From the NCBI GenBank assembly GCA_027924645.1, contig BSBN01000047.1, forward strand, positions 7,192,001 through 7,256,000: DNA of 64,000 nucleotides. The letters run 5' to 3'. Position 1 is the stretch's first letter. Every line of letters starts with the position of its first letter. The DNA comes from Cunninghamia lanceolata (taxonomy: Eukaryota; Streptophyta; Pinopsida; Cupressales; Cupressaceae). The notes below the pieces were generated by a model. It worked only from the letters and a program-made list of their open reading frames with translations. It ran no database searches and was not told the DNA's origin. Positions 37,691-48,960 of this stretch are shown piece by piece. The position numbers and the translations under genes were made by a program.

Positions 37691-37999
37691 TATTAATATT
37701 GAGATATATTTCTTCTTAAATTTCCACTTGAGTTGTGAAGTCAATCATAGTTACTTCATTAATGCTAGGTACCTTAATTTCTTATGGAAGTAATGCATGT
37801 AACATACCTGATGTTGTAGGAAGAATTGGAACAAGTATCCTCGCTGGATCAGTAGAATGAGAGGATGATGCTTCCTCTACTTCACAAAGATTTTGAATTA
37901 TATTAGACAACACCTCATCCTCTCCTTGAAGTTGCAGGAAAGAACTTCTACCTATTATCATAAGCTGCTCTACAGAATTAGCTTCCTCTACCTCTTCAC

Positions 38000-38642
38000 C
38001 AACATGAGGCCGTCTCCTGACCAGCACCCAATATAAGCATCTGTTGTGGCTAACCACAACCTTCCCAAAATGATGGGGTATCCTCCCAATGTAGCTTTAG
38101 GAGAAAGTGTCATGAAATCAATTGGATATAACCATGAGTCTAGGGATACTACAAGATCCTTGACTATCCCATCAGGTTTAACAGTAGAGCTATCAGCAAG
38201 CTACAGGACAATAGGAGTTGGTCGCATGGTTGCAACATTCGGTTGCTGCAGGATATCCTGTCATTACATTTATGGCTGCTCTAAGATCAATCAGAGCATT
38301 TCTAATTTAGATTCCATTTACAACAAATCCTACCACATGACTTCCCGGATCATTATATTTGGGAACAGTTACTTTTCCAAGCATGAAGTCAGCCAACTGT
38401 CCTACCACATGAACCATAGTGGGGTCTTTCCTTTTTCTGCCTGGATTCTTACAGCATGCTTCTTTAATTGCTTTGCCATATATAGGAACATCTTTTATGG
38501 CTTGAAATAGAGGGATCTTGACACATACATGTTTCAACTGCTCTAGAATATCAAAGGTGGGTTCCTCTTCTACTACCTTTTGTTTCATAGTTTCTAACCT
38601 TTGTGGAAATGGTGGTTCTTGGGGAGTCTGTTTGACTGCCAT
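38000..38642 (-). pseudogene. pol: Protease region of element C
   Basis: After an LKHVCVKIPLFQAIKDVPIY block typical of the gag-protease junction in non-chromovirus plant elements, the active site reads Asp-Leu-Arg at 38288-38280 in the context ALIDLRAAINVM, instead of Asp-Leu/Ser/Thr-Gly: the Gly is lost. A frameshift follows, then an LGGYP.ILGRLWLATTDAYI block where the Gly-rich flap would be. Probably inactive. Confidence 0.82.
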
Positions 38643-40343
38643 TGGTTCAGGATTTTCAGGTATATTTTATTGAATGGGGGTTTTGCTAGGTTCCACTTCT
38701 TCCTCAAAAAGCTCAGTAATGACAAGTCTTGAAGGAGCTGATAAGGTAGTTCCTGAATGCAGATGTATATCACTTACATTCACAGCATATACAGGGAATT
38801 GATTTGGATCAACAGAATATACTGGTTGTTTCTGTGGTCTATTATTTGGGTTAGGTGAGGGTTGAGCTAGTAACTAAGTAGGTTTAGGTGTATTTGAATT
38901 GGAGCTAGCAGGTGGAAGCATTATAGCAGGCTGTTGGGGCTGAGGAGGTGACTGCATGTAATTAGTGGTTTGATTTGGCCATTGTTGTCCTCCTCTCCAT
39001 TGAGATGTTTGCTGCCAATTTCCTGGAGGTGACTACCAATTCCCTAGAGGCTGCTGCCATTGGGGTATAGGGTTTTGGTAATTTAGCCAAGTATTTCAAG
39101 GGTTGTTCCAATGCTAAGGTGGATATCCTCCATAACTAGATGGAAATGGTTGTTGCCATTGGTTACCAGATGCATAAGTATTAAAAGGTGGTCCAACATA
39201 AGATAATGGATTTGGTGACATACCTTGTCTTGGAGCCCATGGCCTCCTTTGTGCAACATAGAAGACTTGATCCTCTTCAATTTGTATTGGCTTGAACTCA
39301 GGTGGAATCTACTTGTTGTCAAGGTTAGCTACCAGCTTGCATCTGCAGTCCCTCTTCTTCTGTCTGCAATGAGGACAATATTTAGCTAACATTTCCTCAA
39401 CCTCTTCATGCTTCTTCTTTGCTTGGAGTGTGTCCAACTGGGTGGCCATATTATTTATATTATCTTGCTTAAAATCAGATAGAAAGTGGCTTATCTCTAT
39501 CCTTGAAACTCCATTGGTAGAGGTTTTGCCCATAAGGGAATGGTAACCTCTTCCTTTCTTCATGGCTGCTCTAGAATAATTCTGGCACTTCTTAATATCA
39601 TCCCAAGACACTTGGGTAATATCTCCTCATCCCATTAAATCCAAGGCATCCATGCAATGCTCACTTATTCCCCTGAGGAAGTGCAGTTTTTGAGAGTCCT
39701 CAGTGAGTGCATGATGGGGATACTTTTGTAAACAAAACATGAACCTTGAGATGTAATCCTCTAAACTTTCATCTTCTTTCTACTGCATTCTAAAAATATC
39801 ATTTCCTCTCATATCCCCACTCCTACAGTAGTCTTTATATTTCTCAAGAAATTTATCTTTCATTTCTTCCCAGGTATTGACAACATCACTACCTAGACTC
39901 ATAAACCACCTTAATACAGCCTCTTTCATGGTAGTAGGAAACAACTTAAGTTTATGAGCATCAATAGTGTAGTCATCGCTTCTACAGAGGATATCAAATT
40001 CAAACAAGAAGGTGTCTGGGTCCTCTGTTGAAAGTCCATAGAACTTGGGGAGAGCTGAAGCAGGTATGTTCTTGAGATTATCCACTTCATTTTGATGAGC
40101 AATCAAAAATTGAAACGTTGGTTGATTAGGTAGGTTCTGGACAACCATGACTACTTGACCTATTATCAAGGCAAATGGATTTTCAACTAGGTTTGGGGTA
40201 TCTCATTCTTCAGAGGATGTTTTAGAACCATTCAAATCAGGGAATGCATCAAGGAAAGGATTTACTTCTGCTTCTTCTGCTAGGTAATTTGAATCATTAG
40301 GAAGGAATCTCCCTAAAGTATCTCTTCTCCTACCTCTATGCAT
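38643..40343 (-). pseudogene. gag: gag of element C
   Basis: I place the start at the ATG at 40343-40341, in frame with the capsid core. A stop near 40200 interrupts the N-terminal part. The core reads IPASALPKFYGLSTEDPDTFLFEF and LFPTTMKEAVLRWF, the standard gag pattern, then W.EMKDKFL.KY. A shifted second piece (39611-39309) carries a Cys-rich knuckle (CPHCRQKKRDCRC). After it comes a Pro/Gln/Asn/Trp-rich stretch (39300-38900) with repeated W-Q-Q and G-N-W words. Several stops. Confidence 0.85.
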
Positions 40344-40489
40344 GCAATATACTCAGTATCAACCACTTCTCACACAAAAAATGTTGATGGGTTATAGACA
40401 GTTTCTTCCTAATTAAAGACACATTTTAAGGGAAAAAAACTGCAAGAAATAATACTAAAGATGACTCCAAAGATCTTCTTATTTGACAC

Positions 40490-40513
40490 CATCCCTGACA
40501 ATGATACAAAAAA
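40490..40513 (-). other. Primer-binding region of element C, diverged
   Basis: Directly after the LTR end on the minus strand, TTTTTTGTATCATTGTCAGG occupies the primer-binding site. The tail resembles the GTTGTCGGGG/ATTGTCAGGG end of sites seen in non-chromovirus plant gypsy elements. The tRNA cannot be named safely. Confidence 0.5.
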
Positions 40514-41729
40514 TGTTGGTCTCTTACAATGATTTAACAACTAAACTCTTAAACTGTAACTCAGAGATTGGACATCTAACCTGAGTAGCTGTCTTAATCA
40601 CTATGGAGATGCATTTCACTTGTCAACCCAGGGACATGAACTTGAAATGGGTCAGCACAATATGTGCACTAAGAACTTCCAAAGTAGCCATGTTCATTCT
40701 ATAGCTAAGAAAGACATAATGCTGAAGATAAACTGCTAGAAAGGAAATAACATGATTGTTGAACATCAACCAATAGCTATTCTAGGATCAAGTACATGAC
40801 ATAAAGTAAAAGTCTGGGCAAACAAATAGGAAACTACTCTGTCTGCTTTGGCTGCAAGAACAAACACTGAATAGAATTCTAGTGGCTACAGGAACATTCA
40901 ATGCCAGATTTAACTAAATGCTTAACAGAAAATGTAACTAAACTAGTGGGTGGAATTCTCACCATGTGGGCCCCATTAGATGAGTATACCCTAAGACAAA
41001 TGTAAACTCAGAAATGTGAACTTACAACTTCATTTATTCATTCGAAAAGATGAGTACAACTGAACATTATAACTGTATTACCAAAAATTGGATAGTGCAA
41101 TTACAATCTTTGAATAATCAACAACCCCTCAGAAGGAGCATCAGAGTCTTATTTATAGAAGGAAAACTACAAAACTAACTACCTAGTAGGGCGGTCAACT
41201 CCAACAGAATAGGAGGACGCCTCATTATGGAAAACATAGAAAGTGGAAAGGAGGTTACGCATGCAGGGGAATCTGGTCAAGCGAGTTGCTTTAATGTAGA
41301 TCTAGCATAACAGTAACTCCTAAATTTGCTCAACAAGTATTTAAGATTAGTTACAAAGCGGTTGTCTTCCCTCCATTTGACATTTGAACGATCACCATGT
41401 TTAACTTTTTATGGTAGCGACCAACAAGCAAAATCTTCCTCTTCTTTATGGATGCTGATTATATCTGCATAACAATATTAGTACACACAATAATTGCACA
41501 TCTGTAACTACCTTGGAGTAATATTCATTAACCATATGTAAAATTAACATAGATAGTTCATACAACATGTCTTTGTCATAAAAGGATATAAGAAATGACC
41601 TATGCTCAACAAATTATAGCTTTGAGGCAATGACATAAAAAGATAAGGATTAAAGTACCAAAGTCCAAGATAACTACAACAAGTGGATAATAAAGTTTAA
41701 CAAAATTGAGTCATAAACTAGACTCATCA
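40514..41729 (-). repeat. 5' LTR of element C
   Basis: It is paired with 30582-31799. Read on the minus strand it begins TGATGAGTC at 41729 and ends AACA at 40514. Confidence 0.93.
41149..41158 (-). promoter_or_regulatory. Probable TATA box of element C 5' LTR
   Basis: CTATAAATAA on the minus strand is conserved in both LTR copies (also 31219-31228). It lies about 570 bases into the 5' LTR, a plausible U3/R position. Confidence 0.5.
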
Positions 41730-43882
41730 CTTTGGTGAACCGTTTTGTTAGTGTTGTGTTCAATTTTCTTTCTTTCTTGAAAGTTGCATATAGATCGATC
41801 TCTGCACATTGAAGAGGTCTAAAAATTTCCTTGCCAGATCTGTCACTCCTTTTTGGTCAATCGACTGCAAGCCTTTGTTTTATGGGGCTTCCTCAAAATG
41901 TTTTGCTTTTCTTGTTTCTTTTTTTGACTGAGACTCCATCTTGCCTTAGCAAATTCTCCTAAGTTTATGTAGAAATATTTTCTAGTGTGTTGGATAGGAT
42001 TGGCATCTTACCTAAATTAAGATCAGCCTGTGCCTTTCTTTTCCCTCTTGACCTGAATCTACCTTGTGGGTTTCCAAATGCCACATCAGCTAAATCAGCT
42101 GAGATCAACTAAAATGCCTAGCTGTAGTTAATTTAATGGGATCTTAGAAATTTATCGAATCCCAATAAAACTTTGGATGATGGCATTAGCCAAGGTCTAA
42201 GTGGAGCAGTAAGCCCATGTACCTTCCTGTTGCTGTCTGCATTGACTTACGTAGTAGAGGGACATCTTGAAAATGGCCTATCAGCCTTATGACTGTAGCA
42301 ACCTCTTTGTCTCTCTTTGATGCTCATCCCTAGCATTTGTCTTCTAGCAATTCCAAGGTAATTCATACCTCTTTTGAGTGGGAAACAATCCTGAGATTTG
42401 CTTGTTCACAATCTTTTGCCATGTGTCTTGTTAGTATTGTAACCTCCTAGATCTCCATAAAAGTTTTCTATTTAATTGTAACCAACCTTTCTAATGAAAG
42501 TAGGCAACCCACTGTTGATTACAACCTACCTTCCTAGATTGAGATCCATTTTCCTAATATTCGGCCTTAACTCTCAAGTTTAGGTTTCCTATGGAAATGT
42601 TAAGACCGAATTAATACTATGATATATATAATGAATTAGAATAGTATAACATCTAGAAATAAAATCATTAAATCCTTTTATTTACATATCTTGTACTATT
42701 TTTATGGTATATTTAATATATATATATGAAAAGGTAGATCTTATAATAAAGAATAGAAATTTCCTCTCGAAAATACCTTTTTAAAAAAATATACTTATCG
42801 TGGAAATTTAACCATATCTATTTACCTATAGAATAAAAACAATAATTATCTATTTTTTATGAGAAATTTAGTTTAATTCTAATAGTGAGAAAATGAAAAT
42901 TTCTTATTATATTCTTTTCCATATATGCATAATTAACTGGTTGTTAATGAACAAAGACTGGATGAAACTACCTGAATTGAAACAACTCCTCTTGAATAAT
43001 GCACACAAAAAGTTGAACTTAGACATGACATAAATTATACTAGAGATGAGTTTTATTTTTACCGTAAATTATGCATGAAATGAGTTTCAATTGCCATAAG
43101 CTATGTTAAAAGAAATGAATATCTAGAATACATTGTTTGAATTACTTAAGGAAGTTGCCTTCCAGGACAGGTGTCTAGTATGGAATAACAGGGAAGTAGG
43201 TTTTCTTTTTCAAAACCTACACACCGTTAAACTGTTTAAATGCTTTGGCCAAAGTGTAGAGAATGTTGAAACAGACATATGCACCATTGAGATAGATGGT
43301 TAATTTCCTAGTTCTTTATATTTATATTTTTCCCTGCCATATCCTATTGATGAGATGCTACATTCATGATAGAAATGCACATAGATTGATAGGCACCAAC
43401 CAGATTCCACCTTGCACTTGTTTACAGGTTGCTAGGCCCTTCAAGCATGGTCAGGCATCCTGTAGTTTGAAGGATATTGGGGAAGTGCGAGCTTCATGGT
43501 TGGGTGGAAAAAGCACTTGAACCATGTTCTTGTCCTTTGACGCAGAAGATGGCCGGTTGGTCGATGGTAGACGAGGACTGATTATTGGATTTATTTGACA
43601 TTGATGACAGTTGTACTTCTTGTCTTTCAAAATTAATTTGTAAGGATCCATGCCATTATTGAACTTGTAATATTATTGATTTGGAAAAAACTCTATAATT
43701 GACTTCAGAAGATGTAATGAATAATGAATGAGTATTAAACTATATATGGTAATCTTGCATTAACATTTGAAGTTATGGTTATCTCTTCCTTGATGATGTT
43801 GTAGTTACTTTACTTTCTTTACTTACTAACTTGATGTCAAATGTGGATTTTACTTCAGTAAATATGTTGTGGATGTATCAAG
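41730..43882 (+). repeat. 3' LTR of element B, second part
   Basis: It resumes at CTTTGGTGAACC and matches 22375-24504 of the left LTR. It has about 125 bases (42682-42806) missing from the left copy and lacks the left copy's palindrome. It ends in GTTGTGGA, short of the last 20 or so bases of the LTR. Confidence 0.92.
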
Positions 43883-45700
43883 AAGAGACTGGTAGGGAAC
43901 TAAAATAAGACCCTAGGAAGGAAAAGATGAGGGAAATAAGAATATAACCTAAGGCAAGAGTGGTTGTGACCATTCAAAGAGAATCAAATATAAAAAGAAG
44001 AAAACATGTGATAGAATATTTAGAGGAGGAAGAGGAATAAAAATACCCATGCAATAAGAGACATGATCAAGTAGTAAAGTGGTCAAAAGGGTTGATAGGA
44101 GTATAATGAAGAAGGGAAGAAGAAAGGAGGACCTATTTCTCATAATAAGAGGTGAAGGAGTTGAAATAAATAGTAATCTTAATGTAAAGAGATTACATAT
44201 TAGAGAAATTGAGACATTTCTATAAATACTAGAGTAATTAAAATAAGGAGAGAAATGTATAAAGAATAAAAAATATGTTTAGAACCTCTCAAAGATGGAA
44301 TAAAAAGGCTATAGTCGTGGATATAAAAGTAAAAGGTACCACAATTAGGAATGGACTATTGGATTTGGGGGAAAACATAAACATAATTCCTAAAAACACT
44401 TGGGAGCTACTAGGTGAGCCAAATTGCATGAATCACCTTATGATGTTGTACTAGCAAATGGGACCCCTTAGAGTCCAATGGGAACACTAAGAAAAGTAGA
44501 AGTATATTTCATGGGCATAAAGAGAAATGTTGATTTTGAAGTCATTGATATGCATAAACAAAAACTAGAAACATACCCTATTTTACTAAATCTAGGGCGG
44601 TTTGTGGATTGCAATGACATATTTAACTAAGAAGAAGAAATAGTATTCAAAGGAAATAGAATATTGTACATTTACCATTAGATACATGAATGGATGAAGC
44701 TTGGAAAGAAGAAATATACACTTGTGAGGATGAAGAAGACAAAAATGATAGTAAGTTAAGAGGAATTTACATAATTAGGAAAATCCCAAGGGTAGACATA
44801 GAAGAAGGCCCAAATTTAGAAGGAGAAATAGTAGTATATGATGAGGAAATAGTAACTAAAAGACAAGAGGCTACAAAATCATATATATTAGGACAGCCAT
44901 AAACAAGGGTCAAAAAACTTTTGTGTATGAGGAAATTGGAAAATAAATAGAAAGGTGACATTACTAAGGAAGATACAATACTTTAGATGGTTTCAAATTG
45001 GATACAAGATAACATGGGGCATATAACATGTTAAATTGCTTATATACATTGACATTGGAGATATGAAAGGATATCTAAAGTAAAAGGAGATAACATTTCT
45101 TTGGAGGATATGGGATTAGAATCCGTAGATGACACATTAATTATAAATGAAACTAGATGGTTGAGTACCAACAAGAGAAACATACCTATGTGGAAAGCAT
45201 AGATTATTCATATCAAAACTAGGTATATTTAGGAAGGACTTTTTAATACTATCATAAAATATTATGGGACCACCAATCCAAGAAGACATAGAAGAATGTG
45301 AGCAAACCTCCATAGGGATAGGAGAAATAGATAAAAGATTGTGGATCCAATATTTTTATTGGACATTGGCACCAATATCTAAATATTGGTAAATGCACAA
45401 AGAATGAAGGGGAGAAACAAGATAATGGATAAAACTAATAGAATACTTCTACAAAACGTTTAACTTTTGGGACCTTGATAGTACACTAAACAAAGTGTTG
45501 TAGAAAATAAAAACATTGTCACTCTTGTAGACGAGGAAGTAAAAAATAAATTTGGGGAGAAGAAAATAGTGTTGGTACCATAAGGGATGCGTAATGGATG
45601 GTAGATGGTTGAATATATTGATAGAGAAGAAGACATGGTACTACAAAAGCCTACAATCAAGGAAAGAGGCTATATACCCTAGAGAGGAAAAAGAGGGTCT
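43883..45700 (+). pseudogene. pol: Protease region of element A, and spacer
   Basis: The sequence resumes element A after element B. An aspartic protease is readable at about 44310-44620: IKVKG, then GLLDLGENINIIP with Asp-Leu-Gly at 44362-44370, and ILLNLGR where the Gly flap lies. Upstream, 43900-44200 is AG-rich and decayed. Downstream to 45700 is Glu/Lys-rich with an open frame at 44690-44902 that carries no motif, probably the protease-RT linker. Stops and shifts are frequent. Confidence 0.65.
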
Positions 45701-45743
45701 AATAAATCTAAATTTTTGAGTTGAAGGAGAAAAATTAATTAAT

Positions 45744-46709
45744 GTGGATGAGGAAAAAACATTAAATGTATACCAACCAATGAAAATTAGAGAGGGAAAT
45801 GTAGCAAAAGAAGGAAATCCCAAAATTGTAAAAACTAGAGAGTGTTGGGGAGAGGAGGAGATTGTGAAGATGGTTGAAGTACTAAAGGAATGTGAAAATT
45901 CTTTTCCTTTAACATGTACTAAATTTAATGAGATCAATAAAGAGGTAAGTATGATGAAAATTCAATTGAATGGGTCAAACCATAGATTAAAAAACCCTAC
46001 CACCTAAATCTAAATGTAAAAGTAAAAGTTAAACAAGAACTAGACAAAATGTTGATAGGAGGTATGATAAAATCAATATAATATGTGGATTGAGTAAGTC
46101 CAATGGTAATGCAAAATAAGAAGACACGAGAGATTCAGATTTGTGTCAATTATAGGGAGTTGAATAAAGTATGCATGAATGACCCATTCTTGACACCATT
46201 CATAGAGGAGGTGTTAGAGACATTAGTAGGTAGAGAATTGCATTTATTTACAAATGGTATTTTAGGTACCATCATGCAAAAATTTTAGAATAAGATCAAT
46301 CCAGGGAAACCTTTTATATAGAATGGGGGTGATTTATGTATACGGTGATTCCATTTAGTTTGAAGAATGTGCTAGTGGTGTTTAGTAGAATATTGGTAAA
46401 CACGTTTAGGGATTTTATACATAACTCCTTAGAATTCTATTTTGATGATTGTATGATCTATGGTTTAATGAAGGACCATTCTCAAGATTTGATATTAATG
46501 TTTGAAAGGTGTAGGAGCTTAAGGATAGCCTTGGACCTAAAAAAGTGCTTATTTGTAACTCCTCTTGGTACACCACTAGGCCACATCATTTGTAAAGAAG
46601 ATATGATGGTGGAAACACTAAAATTGGAATAATCGTTAATCTTCCCTCACCCAAGAGCATCAATGAAGCAAGAACATTTTTGGTTTGTACTAAAATATCA
46701 TAATAATTT
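45744..46709 (+). pseudogene. pol: Reverse transcriptase remnant of element A
   Basis: Recognisable blocks are IQICVNYRELNKVCMNDPF (normally ..CVDYR.LN, Asp to Asn), TPFIEEVLE, HLFTNGILG (normally FTDGFSGYH), VIPFSLKNV, the catalytic YFDD at 46438-46449 and LDLKKCLFVTPLG..LGHIICKE. The last piece runs into the target duplication at 46710. Catalytic Asp pairs survive but the fragment is broken by several stops and shifts. Confidence 0.75.
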
Positions 46710-46721
46710 AAAATAAACTAT
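46710..46721. repeat. 12-bp target-site duplication, left copy
   Basis: AAAATAAACTAT is repeated exactly at 47814-47825, flanking the retroposon. Removing the insert and one copy restores a continuous reading through the RT-RNase H junction of element A. Confidence 0.88.
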
Positions 46722-47813
46722 TTTTTTTATGATAAAACCCTGGTTAGGGACTAGGGCCCCAACAAAAATAGGGCCAATCTTGAAAGTCTTTAACACATCA
46801 TATAGATACCATATACAAAACAAAGTATCTACCGAAGAGGGGCAAATTATAGCGGCCCACTCTCCATAGTCTGAATAGAACATAAACTAACAAAACATAA
46901 AAACTAACATCAAGACCTTACTTATCAACCTTGTTATTTTTCTTAAATAGCTCCACAATATATGCTTTGTCATGACAAGTATAGGAATATAGAGGCCGAG
47001 AGTGCACCTGTACAAGAACATACACCTTGTTTACTATGTCCTCCACCATTTGCCTTGTCTCCACCACTCCTAACAGGAGATAATGCAAATGCTCAAGTGT
47101 TGCCTGATGGTTCACAACCGCTTGGAATGATGTCTCAATCATATCCTCGTAGGTCAACACCGAGGCCACAAAAATAGAAAGCATTGTTACCACTGTCAAG
47201 GATTAAGCGGCATCAAACACATTCACCAACCCCTCAACGTACCAGGATCAAGGAGAAGATTCTCCATAGATTCTCTAACATTAAGGTGGAAGTGGAGGGG
47301 GCCTCCTTGCCATCCACCTCTTTCGCCATAACCAACAGTCTACTCAACCATTCCCTTAAAATATGATTCTTAATTTCCCCCTCACTGTATTTCACAAACC
47401 CACCCATCGCCTCCTTAGTCAAAAGCTTATGTAAGTGTTTGCGTGGCTTATAACTTCTTTTCATTCTGCCCTCCACTGTCTTACTTCCACTTTCTGAGCC
47501 AACTGTCTCCTAGGCACCATGCCAGCCACCCTCTTGCCTTTATCCAAGTGACGCAGACTAGCATCAACAACCCCCTCCACCATACCAACACTCTTACCAG
47601 ACGCACTCAACAGAGAAAGGAAACTAGTAGAAAAAAAAGAAAACATAATGAACATGCCACCCAACATTTGATCATAAAAAATCACCTTCTTTGCAACTCG
47701 CTAGACATCGAGAAAAGAAAGCCAACCATTCTTCCATCAAATCTGCAAGAAACCAAATCAAGAGCTTACCTTGTAATGAGTACCTCCTTAATGAACTCTC
47801 CCATTATCAGGGG
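46722..47813 (-). mobile_element. Non-LTR retroposon with short poly(A), 1.1 kb
   Basis: The insertion is bounded by a perfect 12-bp duplication and begins on the plus strand with a T run, so on the minus strand it ends in a short poly(A). These are hallmarks of target-primed reverse transcription (LINE machinery). Minus-strand open frames (47685-47461, 47476-47234, 47199-46918) are short, in different frames, and match no protein I recognise. Near 47780-47740 the minus strand has a GTAAG...TTGCAG stretch that looks like a small intron, which would be odd in a retroposed mRNA. It could be a 5'-truncated LINE, a non-autonomous LINE-like element or a retroposed transcript. Confidence 0.75.
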
Positions 47814-47825
47814 AAAATAAACTAT
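47814..47825. repeat. 12-bp target-site duplication, right copy
   Basis: Exact repeat of 46710-46721. Confidence 0.88.
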
Positions 47826-48560
47826 GTAACAATATATGGATCCATAGAAGAATTATCGAAGAAAAGAAACAACACAAAATTTGAATGGAATGAAAAATGC
47901 CAAAAATCTATTGATGTATTTCAGAATAAAATATCCAATGCACATATATTAATATTTCTAGATTGGAGGCAACCATTTCATGTCCATGTTGATACATTTG
48001 TCTTGGTAATAGGAGTAGTATTGGCATAGCCAATGAGAAACAAGGACCACCCAATAGATTTTGCAAGGATACAATGGTAGTGGCAAGGAAAAGCTACACA
48101 ACTACAAAAGAGAGGCACTATCTATGGTCTATGCTTTACAAAAGTTTAGAAATTCTATAGTAGCCACACCCTTTTTCTTCTTTATAGACTATGAGCCCTT
48201 AAAATACTTGATGAATCTAGACCAATAATACAATGGAGAATTTGTAGGTGGCCATGAGTGTTCTAGGAATTCGATTTCAAAATAATGGTCAAGATAGGTA
48301 AAGTAAATCAAGGCCCAAATTGCTTATCCATAATTTACATAGGGGAAGATAAGGGACCAATTGATGATGAATCCCAAGGCCTTACTCATTTAAGGTACAA
48401 GTAGAACTACTAGAGCTAAATTAGATTGCATAATTTCTATCTATAAGGGAATATGCATTTTTTTACTACATTAGATAAGAAAAGAGTAATATTTGGTTCA
48501 AGATTTTTTGTTTACATTGATAGAAGGGAAACTATATAGAATTGGAAAATATGAGGCATT
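47826..48560 (+). pseudogene. pol: RNase H remnant of element A
   Basis: Continuing the frame joined across the retroposon, KFEWNEKCQKSIDVFQ and ISNAHIL are the RT-RNase H connection; then DWRQPFHVHVDTFVLVIGVVL is the first RNase H block (normally ..TDAS..AIGAVL; Ser/Ala changed), ALSMVYALQKFR the Glu block and FIDYEPLKYLMN the Asp block. Stops and shifts are common after 48030. Confidence 0.75.
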
Positions 48561-48960
48561 AAGGAGAGTAGTGTTGGAGCATGAAAGAAAGTAGATATTA
48601 AGAGAGGCACATGAATGAGTAGTAAGATGATATAATACAGGGAAGTTATTTCTAGTAGGCCTACCCTATCCAACAATGCTTATAAGTAGGTGAGGAGGTG
48701 CAACGTATGTCAAAAAGTAGGAAAATATAATTCCAAGGATAAAATCACACTAAACCAATGTTGGCTTTAGTTGCATTCAAGAAATGAGGTATATAATTCA
48801 GTGGACCTATCAAGTCACCTTATAGATAGTCCTATGCAAGTGAAATAAAAGAAATTTACCTTTATTTATTATGTATTGAATTAGAATAAATAAAAGACAT
48901 TATAAATGAAATATAATAGTTAATTTGACCTAATCAAATCACATAAAAGGTAATAATGAC
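48561..48960 (+). pseudogene. pol: Integrase N-terminal remnant of element A
   Basis: A GKLFLVGLPYPT block (normally G..W.PT...D) is followed by C-N-V-C-Q at 48699-48713, the cysteine half of the HHCC region. Beyond 48780 a weak core-like stretch fades out; the 3' end of element A is not found. Confidence 0.55.

Larger units (their letters stand above)
30582..41729 (-). mobile_element. Element C: Ty3/gypsy, non-chromovirus, with an extra 3' ORF
   Basis: LTRs of 1218 and 1216 bases (30582-31799 and 40514-41729) flank a minus-strand gag-PR-RT-RNaseH-IN and a further reading frame after integrase. They differ at about 4% by eye, less than those of the host element B, as expected for a later insertion. 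Read on the minus strand the LTR runs from TGATGAGTC to CCAACA. The RT motif YIDDFTTYG and absence of a chromodomain suggest the Athila-like side of the family; tentative. The host LTR resumes with CTTTGG after the element, giving only a 3-5 base overlap (CTT or ACTTT, depending on how the LTR tips are drawn). Confidence 0.93.
21131..43882 (+). mobile_element. Element B: long-LTR Ty3/gypsy chromovirus, interrupted by element C
   Basis: The left LTR is 21131-24522 (3392 bases); the right LTR is 29332-30581 plus 41730-43882, the two halves joining precisely when element C is removed. There is a primer-binding site of iMet type, gag-pol at 24604-29199 in gypsy order, a C-terminal chromodomain and a polypurine tract at 29321-29331. 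Long LTRs, a chromodomain and this primer site resemble the Tekay/Del group, a tentative assignment. The left terminus reads TA where the right has TG. The right LTR lacks the last 20 or so bases, so no target duplication can be read. Several frameshifts and stops make it non-autonomous. Confidence 0.93.
19980..48960 (+). mobile_element. Element A: oldest Ty3/gypsy remnant, split by later insertions
   Basis: Parts of one decayed gag-pol occur in the right order on the plus strand: gag with degraded zinc knuckle (19980-21130), protease (near 44360), RT (46020-46709), RNase H (47826-48400) and integrase zinc region (48590-48740). The gaps are filled exactly by element B (21131-43882) and by a retroposon (46722-47813). 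All fragments carry many stops and frameshifts. No LTR pair could be identified, so the outer limits are approximate. The RT block with YFDD, and a C-rich region ending in LGHIICK, recalls non-chromovirus plant gypsy elements, but I do not assign a clade. Confidence 0.75.

Noticed and set aside
47443..47820. 125-codon plus-strand frame across the retroposon
   Set aside because: Runs antisense through the insert and across its duplication into element A; it has no family signature.
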